Below, in pieces: positions 22,442-36,200 of a DNA stretch of 64,000 nt (within the stretch, counting starts at the first letter, position 1; each line of letters starts with the position of its first letter). The position numbers and the translations under genes are program-made. Under the pieces are notes generated by a model. That model ran no database searches. It saw only the letters and a program-made list of their open reading frames with translations, and was not told the DNA's origin. Source of the stretch: Chaunax sp. Z400 (taxonomy: Eukaryota > Chordata > Actinopteri > Lophiiformes > Chaunacidae); contig CM075197.1 of assembly GCA_037577475.1 (NCBI GenBank), forward strand, positions 13,591,018 through 13,655,017, in the 5' to 3' direction.

Positions 22442-24772
22442 ACTGTTTAACTTGATTTATTCACGGTACCTTAATAATAAGCATTAGCGTGACTCCTACT
22501 CAAAACATGTATTTTTATTTTTATATATTTTTATTTTTATTATTTCACTTTTTATTTCGGGCAATCCGTTTCCTCACCATGTTTGAGTTGAACTAACTCA
22601 CCAGTTTTTACAGTGCAGCTGCTCCTGTGTAAAATGATAAAGCCCAACGGATGACAATATCCTGTACGCTCATGAACGTACATGTATTGGCTGTGTTATC
22701 GCTCTGATTTTGATTTCATGCAAGAAATGACTGGAAAATATGAGTGCAAGATACACATTATTTCCATCCTCCATGCATTATGATTTGTAGAGGGGAGCTC
22801 CTGCACTGACCGCAGCTGGTTAAAGCATTTCCATGGGGCTCAGGGAAGCAGCCTGGTAAATATGACGCAACAAGTCCTGACATGTCCCACAAAAACATGA
22901 AACAACCTGCACTTTTTTTTAACATTCTGCTGTAACTAGATGTAAAATCTCGCTATTGTAGCAATTCTTCTTGCCGTGAGCTGTAGAGGGCAAACAACGT
23001 TTTTCACAGCAAAGATGCCATTATTCCCCTGATTGGCAAGTAAGGCAAACTCTCACACGCAGGCCAAAAGGGTGATGCCAACAGATTCTGCACAACATTT
23101 ACAGCCACTGGTACATCAGTAAAATATATGATAGTAAATTATACAACCAGCTGTTTCAATCAAGCAATCCAAATGGTGACAAAGAGACGTTCCAAGTGCA
23201 CTGACGACTCAAATTTTACTAGCTGCATTTTACTGGGTTGCTATGACAACCTTCCAAGTCAGTGCTGCGAGTTTGCAACCTTTTTTTTCATGATTGTCTT
23301 GATTGACCTTGATTGTCATTTTTATGTATGAAAATATTTTAGATGCACACTATTCAATTATTGCACATATTGCATAAAAGCAGAAAGGATGTTTTCAGAT
23401 GTTTCTTTGTCAATGCGCATCGACATCATCATGGTTGTCCTCTATGGTGATGCCAATGCGGTGTGCTTGTGGTGCTGGTTTGGCTTTTCTTACTGCAGTA
23501 AACCCATTTTCTATCCCTTAGAACAGTTCTCCTATCAGATCGGTCCCATTTTGCACCAAGCAATGAGGAACAATTATATTTGGGGAAAGAGGAAATACAC
23601 ACTGGAGTTCAATTAAGCTCAAAATTTGCAACATGCAGCAGGAAAAAAAAAAAGTACTGAATTCACCATTATGAAGAAAATCCTAAATTTGATCAACAGG
23701 ACAAGAGGAGAAAAGTGGAGATGAACAGGAAGAAAAGGAGAGAAAAAGAGGGTGATGGGGAGGTTGACAGTATATTTAATTGATAGCAGTGAGGGCGGAC
23801 ATGTCAATGCTGTAAATGTGATGAATGGCAAAGGGAGAAATGGGAGGGAGAGGTGGTTTGACCTTTGCTTGATAAATCACTAAAAACTTACTTTCACATT
23901 TTGATCCAATGTTTTGATATGCTTTCCATCTTAAAAAATTTAAATGCCAGTCCAGGATCATGAGAGATGTGCATGTTGAATACAACTCTGCCTCAGGTCA
24001 ATACAGTGACAACCGCCAACAAAGTTTAACATTACTAACATACTAGGGAATACAAACAGAAGACTATTAACAGTAACTGGCTGTGGTGCATTCAAATAAA
24101 ACTTTCTTTCTTTCAGTAAAAGCACAGGTCCTGATTTCTTATTTTACTACTTTGCCTTTGAGTCAGATTCAGTGCACTGTATTTCTTTCAGATTGCTTAC
24201 TGCGAACATTTACAAGGGATACCGTATCCCATCATTTTATTCAGTGCTCTTGTGAAATGCTGTCATGGGGATTGTCACTTCGACTGATTACATAACCCAA
24301 CAACAAGAAATACTGTAAAGCAAGCACGTTTTGCAAGAACAAGCAAATCATGAATTATGAGCACCAGATTTCTTGTTTATTTAGTCACTTTGTGTGAACA
24401 AGAGAAATTGAAAACATCGATTGCACAAGGTCTTACAGTGGCAACAATTTCAAATTACCATAGTGTTGCATTACAATTATACAGTAAGTACAGTCGGTTT
24501 TTCTTTCCATATGCAGAGAGTAGAGCATGTCTTATTGACATCATTTATTCAGTGAGATGTCAAAGGAGAACTAATTAAATATCTATGCAGATATTTTAAC
24601 GTAACACATTTCATGTCACAATGCAAAATGGTAAATGCTGACAAGCAATGCAAGGAAGCACACACACGGACACACACACAAACACACACACACACACGTC
24701 TTGGTGTTTGAGTCTCATGGAAACATGTATTTTTTATGTATCATTATTTATCTCTTACTATCTTGCTTTACA

Positions 24773-24805
<33 letters not shown>

Positions 24806-24973
24806 TTGCTTCAATTATCTTTAGATTGTACTATATGTGTTTTAATTAAAAGTATCCTACTATTAGCACAATAGAAAATGTCAATAACATTTTTGTTTTC
24901 TATTTAACTGTATGATTATACATGCAGTGCTTCTACTTACTCCTTTAGGATTAGATAATTTATTATTTAGGAA
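22442..24973. other. Intronic sequence, no gene seen
   Basis: AT-rich, with short CA runs at 24661-24699 and a (TG)n(GA)n run at 24774-24805. No recognised open frame or transposon. Confidence 0.5.
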
Positions 24974-25333
24974 TCATTCATTCATTTTCTGTAACCGCTT
25001 ATCCTGTGTAGGGTCACGGGGGGGGCTGGAGTCTATCCCAGCTGACTTTGGGTGGGAGGTGTCGTCGTACACCCTGGACAAGTCGCCAGGTCATCGCAGG
25101 GCCACATAGAAAGACATTCTCACTCACATTCACGCCTACGGTCAGTTTAGAGTCACCAATTCATCTACATTGCATGTTTTCGGTGGTGGGAGGAAGCAGG
25201 AGAACCTGGAGGGAACCCACGCAGACATGGGGAGAACATGCAAACTCCACACAGAAAAGACCCAGGTCCTCGGGTGGATTTGGACCCAGGACCTTCTTAC
25301 TGTGAGGCAACAGTGCTATACCCACTATGCCTA
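24974..25333 (-). mobile_element. tRNA-headed SINE-like retroposon (family A), near-full copy
   Basis: On the minus strand it reads from AGTGGGTATAGCACTGTTGC (A-box region) and CTCACAGTAAGAAGG, through the B-box-like GGTCCAAATCC, GGAGTTTGCATGTTCTCCCC, GTGGGTTCCCTCCAGGTTCT, the AATGTAGATGAATTGGTGAC body and GGATAAGCGGTTACAG, to a (GAAT)n tail. It is the same family as 37650-38016, in the opposite orientation. Confidence 0.8.
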
Positions 25334-28300
25334 TTTGGGAATCACATTTAGCTATTAGGCCCAATTGTTTAGTTTCAATCAAGACTGGAAGGTCAGCCAC
25401 ATTAAATGAGGTTATACAGTTATATCTGAAGCATATGAAACTGAAGAACTGTAAATAAAATATCTGCTAAATAAACACATTGATAAATATTAAACTCAGA
25501 ACAGCCCCAACTACAATCTTTGCATTTGATACATCTCTTTCTCTTTCACATTGACAGTGAAGTCTTTGTCCTCCAGTCTCTTACCCACCATCCATTTCTT
25601 TCTGCTCACTCACTTTTCCTTTTTTTTAATGTCTGGTCATCCCCCCCCCCCAACCCCTTCTCATTTCCTTTTAATTGTTCCCTTGTCCCTTTCTCACTCC
25701 TGCTAGGTCTAAATTGATGAGAGCATTCATATTGTTATTCCCTAAGCTTAACAACCATTCAGCCCCTAACACAAACACATACAGACACACACACGTCATG
25801 CTACTGTTGCCTTCACACCGCTGCTGACACCGTAGCCAGCAGCGTTTTTCTCAGTGAATCCATTATCACCAACCAACGGCAGCACTGCCATCACAAACAC
25901 GTACATGCTCAAACAGAAACAATGAACATAGACCACTGACCAGATGTTTAAAATCACATGAGAACACACACTCAAGAAGGCCGCCATCATTTCCGAACAG
26001 CGCCTCTTGGTCTGGCACGTAAAGGAACAACCAACAAGTAAATTAACACAGCATGCAACACGGCGCTATTAAAGCCAGCTGCACTGAGCTAGCACAATGC
26101 TACCCACAGGCTAACACAAATGTTCATGTACTTAATGTTTTCCCAGGATGGGTCACATACATGATCAGCAGTAAAATGACTGCGATGGCTTTGCCATTGT
26201 TGTGAGAGTGCTGATGCCAACAAGGCACAGGTGTTACGCTTGACATGGTGCACCCCTTGAAAAAGATGTGACATAATCTAATATTGTTACACACGATCAA
26301 GTTTAGTGATACTGTACTATGCATAACTACATAGATACTACATACATAGCAGCATACATTTATCTATCTATCTATTTATCTATCTGAGTTTAGAAATTTA
26401 GCTAAATCCAATGCTAAATTTAAGCACACTTTGGGCCCCCTGCCAGTGTCTGCACTATGCTCTTCACCCTGCCTCGCTGTAAATGAAAAGCAGCTTTCTT
26501 ATCATCTGAGGGCAGCATAAGTGCAGACCCATATCCCAGCATACGCATACATATTTAATCCAAGTATAAAAGATGACATAGCTAATCGAGTATTATGGGT
26601 CAATAGTAGACATAACCTACAGGGTTCAACCACCAGGGAAAAGTAAATCTAAATTGTAAAAATAGATATTGTTCATATCCTCATTGGCTGAACAGATTCC
26701 CATGACTTCAAGGCTTTAGTCAGATCCCAAGACAGTCTTTGACCATCATTGTTTCTGCCTGGGATGATTAGCTATTAGGCCCCTGCAATGTGACGTGCCG
26801 TTGAGGCTCTTCATCCCCTGCTCTAATTTTAAATGGGGATGGAAAAGAAGATAAAGATGTGAAGAAGAGGGAGGAAAAAGGAGGGATTAGTGGGGAGGGT
26901 AAGTACTTTCCCTCCCCATCTCTCTCAGGTCCCCAGTTAACGCTTGTCCAAATATAAAGCATTTTATCCTCCACTGTGTTCTTCCTTAATGTGTCCCACT
27001 TCAGATTCCTCAAGTCCTCTCAACGTGTGTGTGTGTGTGTGTGTGTGTGTACAACCTATCCCGGTTTCTCTTTCTCTCTTCCTTCCTCTCCTTCCCTCTG
27101 TCTCCTTGGGGTTAGAGGGCTTAGTGGGCCTTCTGAGAGCTGTTGATTTAGCATTATGTGTGTTAAAGCAGGAGACCGGGAGGGGAGGAGTGCTGACTCC
27201 AATACACTTTAAATCCACAACATGCCAATAGATAGGATGACACCTGGACCTCTGGCTTGGACGCTCTGGTGAATAAATTAATCTCATCTCCACATTGATC
27301 TAATTGAGCCTGCAGTGCGTTTGTGTGTATGTAACGAAGCAGTGAAGCGTGCACAGGGGCTGACTGTAAATGTGGGAGGCTGGGAATTCTTCCACTTGGA
27401 TTGGTGGGATATCTACGTGTACATGAGCGTGTGTGATTGTGTGTCGTCTCTGTCCTGGCAACGTTTTCCATACATCGATTATTAGCTTAGGAGGGCTCAA
27501 TAGAGGTATGACAGCTGTGATGGCATCTTTAAGGCAATTAGCCTTGGGCACAAGGGGACATGCATAGAAACACACCTATGTAGACAAATCTGTTTTTCAA
27601 CCAGTTTCAGATTAAAATGAAACTTAAAAATTACATGATCCTTCCTCTTAATTTGAAATTCTACATCCAAGAAAACAACCAAAACTAGATTAGGGGATGA
27701 TGGTTCAGAAAGCCCAGGAGAAATTCACTGGATAGACGGGCTGGTCTTCACCTGAAACTTCCTACTGGCAGTAAATGCAGCAGTCAGAACTGCGGACAGC
27801 TCCTCAGCCTCTGACACCCTGAGCAGTAAGGCAGCTGTTCGCACGGCCTGCTGACACCCACAGGATTGGGACCATGGAGAGTTCTGTAGTCTTGAAGCAG
27901 TTTCCATTAATATACTATGGTTATTCACACCCAAATGATAAAGACTCATTGAACTAGAAGGGGACTCACTGGAGTGCATACTGCCTCCTAGGACAACGAG
28001 TCCTAAAGATATATGAATCATCTAAATGGATGCCATCAGGCTTCTCGCAATGTTAAAGAAAGCAGAAACCAAATCATGGATCCACTACATCAATGGGATC
28101 GACTCTAAATCGTCCGCCCTGTTTCATGATCATTTGTCAAGACGTTTCTGTATAATTTACAAAATATCCTGTCTTGGAATGTTAAAAAAAAAAAGCTCGG
28201 GTATATTAATTTTTTTTTGAGGCCTTGCTCACAGTTCATTCTGTGGCAGCATGATGGCCAAGTGATATGAACTCGGGTCAATGAGGCCTAAAGGCCATAA

Positions 28301-30833
28301 TTAGCAACTAAAAGTTCAAAAGTTGTGATGTTCACAAGCACTTGAGTTGAAAAAAACATGGAACACAACATTATCTGATAACGGAGTGTTCATTTTTGAC
28401 TGGGAACATCAAACTAGTTAACAGGAAATGAACACAACAGGAAGGTTAACAGTGATTAAGCGCTAATGTCTACCTTTTACTTTTGTCACTCCATTCACAA
28501 AGGTTCCAAAGCATTCATTTACCCTGCCAAGTGGTTTTGAATGTGATAAATGACTGGGAACATCAAAATGGATAAGAACAAGAGGAGGAGCCTTGAAAGT
28601 GAGTCACGGTTTCATTCAGCGCATGTAAACACAGCGCTTAGACTCACATTGGTAGGTCTCAAAAAAGGTTGTGAAAACTGTCTGGCAGAACTTAAAGCTG
28701 ACACCTCTGAACTGAATGTGAAAAGGGAACATAACATGTTTGTAAATGTCATTTGTCACCTCTGCTCCACTGTGGTGGTTGCTGCGGTCCAGCACCCAAA
28801 ATGGACCGCTGCACTCCTTCCTGTAAACGCTGCATTTTGCATGACAGAGACTGGAGGAGTGTGAATCATCCTGTTTAGTCCGTTTAGCTGAATTATCATT
28901 TTAGCACAATGAGGCTAAACGCAGCACTAAAAATAGAACCCACCCACAAAATGGCACCGAAAGTATCTGAGTTTCACAATGAGTTTCTGAGTGAGGCAAA
29001 AAAGGAACAAATAAACAAATGCATAAAAGCTAAATGAAATACGGTGGCATTAGCGGAGCACCTGGCTCCCTCAAGATCTCTTTATGTCACTGACTTGTAT
29101 CCTTTCTATCTTATGGGTTTTCCTGATCTGTCCCCTCTGTGTTAGTTGGTGACTCTGTGAGCTGCTGCTCTGACTTCATGCTGTGCTGTTGCCATGAATT
29201 ACACACGTGTACACACAAACACAAACATGTGTGCCTGTGTGTTAAAGATGGACGCAAACCATTTGACTTGCTCCCGTGGTGATGAAAAATAACCTCATAA
29301 AGTGTTAAAGTGTTGTTAAAGTGTATGTCTGGGTATGATGTAAGAAAGGCACAATGAAAAAGAACTTTGAAATTACGAGGATGTATGTTTGCATGTGTGT
29401 GTGTGTTGGTGTGTGTGTGATGACGTAATTTAACCTACATTTGCTTTCTTCCCACATGTATGTGTGTGCTTTCCTGCCTCCAAGAGACACTATTGAATGT
29501 GTCAACGTGAAGACTCAAACAAATACACTGTACTTCTACTTGTATGTGTGTGTCTCTGTACGTTTATGAGTCATTTCCTCACTCTCTTCTTCTTCTGCGT
29601 GTGATTGAAATCTTCACTCATACAGTTGTGCTGTTAGTCATTTTGTGTACATTGTGTGTGTGCGTGTCCGGAGGTGAGTCCACAGGCTGGTACTGACCTG
29701 CTGACTAAATGTGCGCATGTCTAAGGGCCTGCTTACTCATGCTCCATACAGTAAACTAGAGATTACTTACATTCTCTCTCTCTCTCACACGGCCCCTTCA
29801 TTTTCTCTCTTTTGTATTGCATTTTTTTAAATATTTTTTTTCAAACCTTTATTTTCTATGCTGTTGAGAGTCAACACTTACATCTGCAGCTCTATTTAGC
29901 TGTCAGCCTTTTGTTTTGCCTTGCTTCCTGCAACCGACATCCTCAAAACTAAACGTTTCCCTCAAACAAGGAGATATACCCTGACCCCTGCAAAAAATTG
30001 ATCATATGTGTCAAGTGTCAGTATCATATCATATCAGTATTATGACATATGCTCCATTCCTTTAGAGTATGGTATATTGTTTTGGATGCTATGGAGAAGG
30101 CAACTTAAAAATCATATTTGATCAGAAGAGCAAAGTATTAAAAGGCACAACTACTTATCGTGTTTAATATATGTGTTAAGTTTCGTGGAGTTAGTTTTTA
30201 TAGTGTGTGATATCCAGGATGGACAGACGGGCAGAGAGACTTACCAGTGACTGTATCCCCTCTTCATTTCATGGTCAGGGGATAAAAAAGGGATTACATA
30301 CAACATATATACAGCAGGTGTTAATAAAGTTAATTCAAAATAGTTGCTCGTATTTTTCTGATTCACATGAGCCATAGAAACCAAGCTGATCCATTTCATC
30401 AAGCCTTTGTTGATGCTTGCTCTGGAGTTGCTCTATGTCCTCTCTGATCTATTCTTCACACAATTTAACAGTCTATCAATAATTTTATCATCCAGATTTG
30501 TCCATACAGTTATTTTACTGTTGGTCTTGTGACAAGTAAACTCAGCTTTATGGGTAAAGTCAGCCTTTTTTCCAGAAATGAAGCTCTAGCGTAGGTTCAG
30601 TCAGGAAGACTAAACCTTTGCACACTCGGGCTATACTTTACTTCTCATGCTATTCTATTATTCACACCTCTCATGCATGCTCAGTCTTATTTTCAATTGC
30701 TATCAGCTGTTCTCATTAGCGGGTCACAACTATCCAATAGCACAGTGACACGCCTTCATTGTCAGCCTATCATGTCTCTGCTGTCTTTTTAAATAAGACT
30801 CTCTCGCTTCCTGTAGTTCTTTCATGCTGCTGT
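25334..30833. other. Intronic sequence, no gene seen
   Basis: Contains a TATC-type run at 26359-26386, a (GT)n array at 27025-27051 and short CA/TG runs near 29395 and 29640. A 104-codon plus frame at 28550-28864 avoids simple repeats but is unrecognised. A 17-base exact repeat (tgactgggaacatcaaa) occurs at 28397 and 28551. Confidence 0.5.
27025..27051 (+). repeat. (GT)n microsatellite
   Basis: Uninterrupted GT array of about 27 bases beside a pyrimidine-rich stretch. Confidence 0.9.
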
Positions 30834-30939
30834 TTTGCGCCCCCTCCACCTCCCCATCACCACCCAGTCTTCAAAGATTCACCAACCTTATCATTCATCA
30901 TCCTCACCAGCGTCATCAGCCACCACCACCACCAGTGTC
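30834..30939 (+). repeat. Unnamed dispersed repeat, copy B
   Basis: Gapless partner of 5191-5296, same orientation, about 85% identity over 106 bases. It sits inside an open frame that encodes a Pro/His-rich product; this is a consequence of the CCA/CAC run and not evidence of a gene. Confidence 0.65.
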
Positions 30940-33837
30940 TGGACTCCAAGGCGCCAATAACTTTCTGACACCAAACACTTTGCATCATTCTAATCCACCA
31001 TTAAATGTAAAGTGACTAAAATTAAAGTAAAATTAATCAAATAAAGTGATGTTACATGTTGATGTTGTTTTTCGACGGCATTCAGGCTGCAATAAAAATG
31101 TTGATTAAAAGAAAATTGTGGTGCAGCATGAAATACACAGAACCCCAAGCTAAAATACAGCCTACATATACTTTTTTATTCTGGTAATCAGGTGGTAGCT
31201 GACAAACTTAGCTGCTTGCTATGCAAGAGGCTACTTTAATCTTCCTCCGGAAAAAGAGCATGATTTCTGCCCTTATCTCGCTCCCGCTTCCCTGTCTATG
31301 TCCCTCTGTGCGTCTTACCTGTTTTGTCTCCTGTCATGTTTATTTTCAACCTGTCAGACTAGATTCATCTGTGTCCCTCTCTCCCAGTGACAAAACAGGC
31401 CGTCCAGTAACAAGGGAAAACGCTGCGTGAGGTCACACACACACCCTCACACAGGCTTAGTCAGAGAAAGCGGCAGCCTAAATCCTCACACACATACAAA
31501 TGCAGACACACACACACACACACACATAGTGGAAAAGAGTGAGAAAGATTAGGGACCCCAAGTATTTTGCTTTCATTCACCCACTCACATGCTCACTGAC
31601 ACGCACTCTCACGTACTTTGCGCTCCTTTCAAGCAATTGTATTTAGAACGACGAGTCAGCAGAATAGTCTAAGCTGGCTTGCAGGGCTATGTGGAGGGTG
31701 AAACACACACATACAGCAGACCAGTGCTGCGGCTTCTTTTGCGTCTTACTCACTTTCTCTGACTAACTGCTGTATGACCTCTCACACCAAGCACAGACAG
31801 TTAGACGTGAGGTTATCCCCCCCTGTCCTCTTTCTCTTTCTTGTACCTTGAGGAACTAACAAAGAGCCGTTTAATTGTGAAACAGGACCATCATTCCTTT
31901 TAAATGGAGATATGTTGGTGGTGGAGAGAGGGTGACCCAATTCTCATCAAAGTGGAGGGTTGCATTGTTTTGGAGCTATAAAACTCTTATTATAGCTTAT
32001 TTATTCATGCCTGCAAACACATGGAGGAAAAAAGAGAAATCCCTCATGTGGCTCTTCAGTCTTTTTTTTTTTTTTTATCTTGCAGCTGTTTACAGTCTAT
32101 CATGTTAACTCGCCTGTTCAAATGCTGTAATTTACAGATGACATGTTTGACACCTCTCGCTCCCTCACTCCGTCTTTAGTCTTCCCCTGTCCCATTCATC
32201 CATCTTTCTAAGCCTAAGTCGTATTAATGATGATTTCCAAAATTATTGCCGTTGTTTAATGATGGGATTGGACTTGCTGGGTGGAGTTTGTGCTTGCTTT
32301 ACAGTGTGCTTTCCTGAAAACACGATCTCATTCTGGCTTCACTGAATGCAGAGCAGAAATGTGCCAACTTTAACAAGAACAAAAGAGAGCCACATGGCAC
32401 GAGGCAAACAATCCGGCTAGCCAACACAATGCAGTTAAACCAGTTTTTCCTGATCTGTTGGCTCATTACACGACAGTATATCTGCAACAATATGAAAGCA
32501 AACTCTGTCCAGAAATGATGATTTTTTTTTGTTGTTTTTATTGCGTTGCACAACATGTAAATGAAGCATGAACACTTACACTGAGTGAAGTTCCAGCCTA
32601 TCTAAACTACATTAAATTTAGAGAGATAAATTTAACCGAGCTGTCTCTGAGAAAAAGGAGAAACTGAAGCTTTTAGGGTGCATTGAGGGACAAAGAGACA
32701 CAAAGCAGCAGGATGGAAGTTCATTTCGATGGAAATTTGCTACGTAATGAGGCACAACAATAAGCAGTGCAAAGGTGCAAAATGCCATGAAGGGACAAAA
32801 TGAGGATTTTATGAAAGTTTATAATTCTCCTTATACCTGTTTGAATGCATGGATTCCGTAAAACTGTCACATTATGTTGATTATACTGGACTACAATTGC
32901 ACTCTAATAACAACAACAATAAGTCAATCAGACAACTCACAACTTTGACATGTTTATTGTTACAGCAGCAGAACATATAGACTTTTGACTTTGGCATCTA
33001 GGCATCTGAGCTCATGAGGGATGAGAAAACTTCTTGAATGTCCTACCCGGAGCCTACAGGTGGATGCTGGGGTGGTGGTGGGGCTGAAAGTGCAGCAGCA
33101 AACGCCGGTGGAGCAGAAGCGGCATTGACAGGCAGAGGGGGAGATGGGAAATATTGCACCTTAAATAGATCTCTAAATTGGGTGTGTTGATGACGTTTGA
33201 GGAGAATGAGGCATGTCATGTGTATATGTGTGCTTGCAGCAGTGCAGCTCGAGTTGTCTGCCTGAACTAGCCCGCAGGCTTCACTCCATCAAATAAACAA
33301 CGACTTTAGTGGCAGTGTTGTCCACCTGTTGGAGGTAAATGAATATCTATTAAAAAACAACCTTGATTGAATTCAAGCAGAGTTTTCAGTAATAATCTTT
33401 ATTGCACCGACTACTTATTGAAAGTGTCCCGGTCAGGTGAGTTTGTACAGTTAGGAAAGAGAAATTAGCACATTTATCATGGGGGAGGATTAATCAATCA
33501 ATATGCATCCTCCAGTTTGGTGCCTGGCCTGTTTGTCACTATGTGATTCATTCAATAAATATCATTTGATTACTGAACAAAGAACCCTTTTGATCCTGAA
33601 CCGCAATGGGCAAAGCAGGCATTTCAATGGTATTATCAGCTTATGACTACAACCCTATCGGTAACTTTTACAAAGTTGGGACACTGCATGTGTGCCTGTA
33701 GCACACAAGAGATGTCACTTTATCTGGATAAAGGCATGGACTAATCACCATGTGTTTGTGGATTCAAATCCCAAACCAATCTCTTTAAGATTGAGACAGA
33801 TTGCTAATTTATTAAGATGAATGCCAGTCACAAATGG

Positions 33838-33879
<42 letters not shown>

Positions 33880-36172
33880 CAACTCTCGCATACTGTATAA
33901 GGCAGAGAAGAGATGAGGGGTGGGAGAGATAACGAGAACAGGGTAAGAGGGTTAATGACTGTCACAAGGCCAGCAAGATTGCTTCCGTTTATGCATGAAC
34001 TAACACACACACACACACGCAAGGTCAGCCTGATGAAATTGTATGTGATAAATTTATGAGATAACTGACACTACAGATCTTGGCGTCAAGCTTCCCCTGT
34101 GTCTCTATGTCATACGCCCGTAATTGTCCGAGAGATGGAGGTGAAGAAGAAGAAAGGGATAAGAATAGAGACAGTGATGATGTTTGTGCCACAGGGTGCA
34201 GCTCTTTGTCTTCCTAATGGGGCCATTACCTAAGGGGGTGTGACCTCAAAGGGTCACCTCACACAAGTGCACACAAACACATGCACGTATCCACAGAGAG
34301 GACAATGCAGATAATGGTGCGAATAGCACTGCCAAGAGCTAAAGGATCGGCTACAACTGTGTGAAATCTGTGTTTTATTACAGGAGTTTTTACCCCCTAA
34401 CACCCTCTCTCTCTCTCTTAAGGTCTCCCTACATGTCTCCCTCCTCCACTCAGTCTTTTAAAGTATCGTCTGAGAAAGAGGTTCAGTGCAATTAAACAAA
34501 AAGATAATGAAAGCATTCTAAAAGATTGGCCATTCCCATGATATTACACGGAAATGAAAAACGTCTTTATTAACTAGGATTTCTTCATGTTGATCTATCT
34601 GTATAATCAATTTCCTCTAAGCAGCCGTCTCTTATTCTCTCTTTTTACTCCGCCACACTTACTCCTCTCACTAGCAACAAATGACTTCACTGTTTCTCCT
34701 CTCTTTTCTTCATCCTTCCATCTCCTCCTGAACCCTCCTCCCGATAGGTGAAAGTGACCTTTTTGTGTGAAAAAAGTGTTGCCGCGCATTAATGAAACCC
34801 TGAAAAGATGTATAGGAGACAGAATGCACTCTATAGAGAGCACACACACATTCATTATTGTGTGGGCATGTATGTGTGTGTGTTTGTCCACCACTACAGA
34901 ACATGAAATGCAATTACATCTGTCCTTGGGAACATTTCAATCACACTGTGTCCGCTTCAGGCAAATTACGTATTCAGCAACATCACACATATACTAGGTG
35001 CATGTTCAAGTGCAATCACAATTTCTTCTGAATAATACAATTGCAAGGACGACATTAGCAGAGTGAATGATCTGTACAAGCTCTTATCTTATTGACTTTT
35101 CAAGACGGATTGAAGGAGTGAAAATACCACAACACCTTAGTTTACTCAAAACATACAGCCAGTATTTATTTGAAGAATAGCATTGAACATAGGACGGTTC
35201 TGCTATCTTTTCTTTGTGTATTGGTCTTTAATTTGTGAAAATCAATATATTTTCCCGTACTCTTCAACCAACTCAGGTTGAGGAATCTATTTATCTCAAC
35301 CCAAGTTACATATTGTTCATCTACTCTTGTTCATCTTTGTTGTAGATTTGAATAGCTCGCTTTACTGAGGTGCACATCTGCAGTCTACTGCTGTTCTATC
35401 ATATGTCCGTTGCAGTTTGCCCAGTCGTTGGTTTCTTACAAATCAGCAGTGACAAAAAAAAAAAAAACAACACAAAAAAAAACAACCAAAGAATAGAAGT
35501 TGTACAATACTTAGTCAGTAAAACCCCGTCTGGAATTCAAGCAGTTCACAGACTTTTATGGACGGATTTTGGCGGAGAAATAGCATCTTTTTATCCTTCT
35601 TTATCTTTCTACACTGCTAGTGTCCTTTCTACCTTGCCTTGCTACCATTCTTGTGTCTTTTCTTTCCTTCTTCCTAAAGGGAAATACCATTGAGTTTTCC
35701 CTCCTTCTGATGGACTGAGATAGTCCATGCACGTATGAATCGAAAACTGGAAATAAGCTAACACTGATTAGAGGCTATTCTTGAGTGGGTTACGCAATTG
35801 TATACAAATGTGCACATTGAATTTACTGATGTCAATAGCACCTACACACAAAAAGTAACTGAAGTCCCTGCTAGAAACCACCTAACCATGAATAAACAGA
35901 CAACATATGAAGCTATAAAGTTTGTGTCCAAGGACACAGATGCCCCTACTACTGGAAAACCTCAATTTGTAATGGGGACAGACATTAACTTCTATCATAT
36001 GTGAAATGAGCAAGCTGACATGAAAACCACCTAAGTTCAAATGTGGCTAACAATGTAAAAATGAGCGAAACGAAGAAACTACTTTTGAGATTGACACTTT
36101 TAAGGCCCCTTCAAAGCATGTGTGAACTTTCACTGAATTCTGTCCAGAGGTTTTTGAGTATGTACCCCATAT
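30940..36172. other. Intronic sequence, no gene seen
   Basis: CA arrays at 31506-31526 and 33846-33876, poly-T at about 32060-32075, and an A-rich run at 35454-35483. Open frames are short and unrecognised. Confidence 0.5.
33846..33876 (+). repeat. (CA)n microsatellite
   Basis: Uninterrupted CA array of about 31 bases. Confidence 0.92.
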
Positions 36173-36200
36173 GATATGGTCTATCCACATAGACCATATC
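36173..36200. repeat. Perfect inverted repeat, 12-bp arms
   Basis: gatatggtctat at 36173-36184, loop ccac, exact reverse complement at 36189-36200. Confidence 0.78.
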
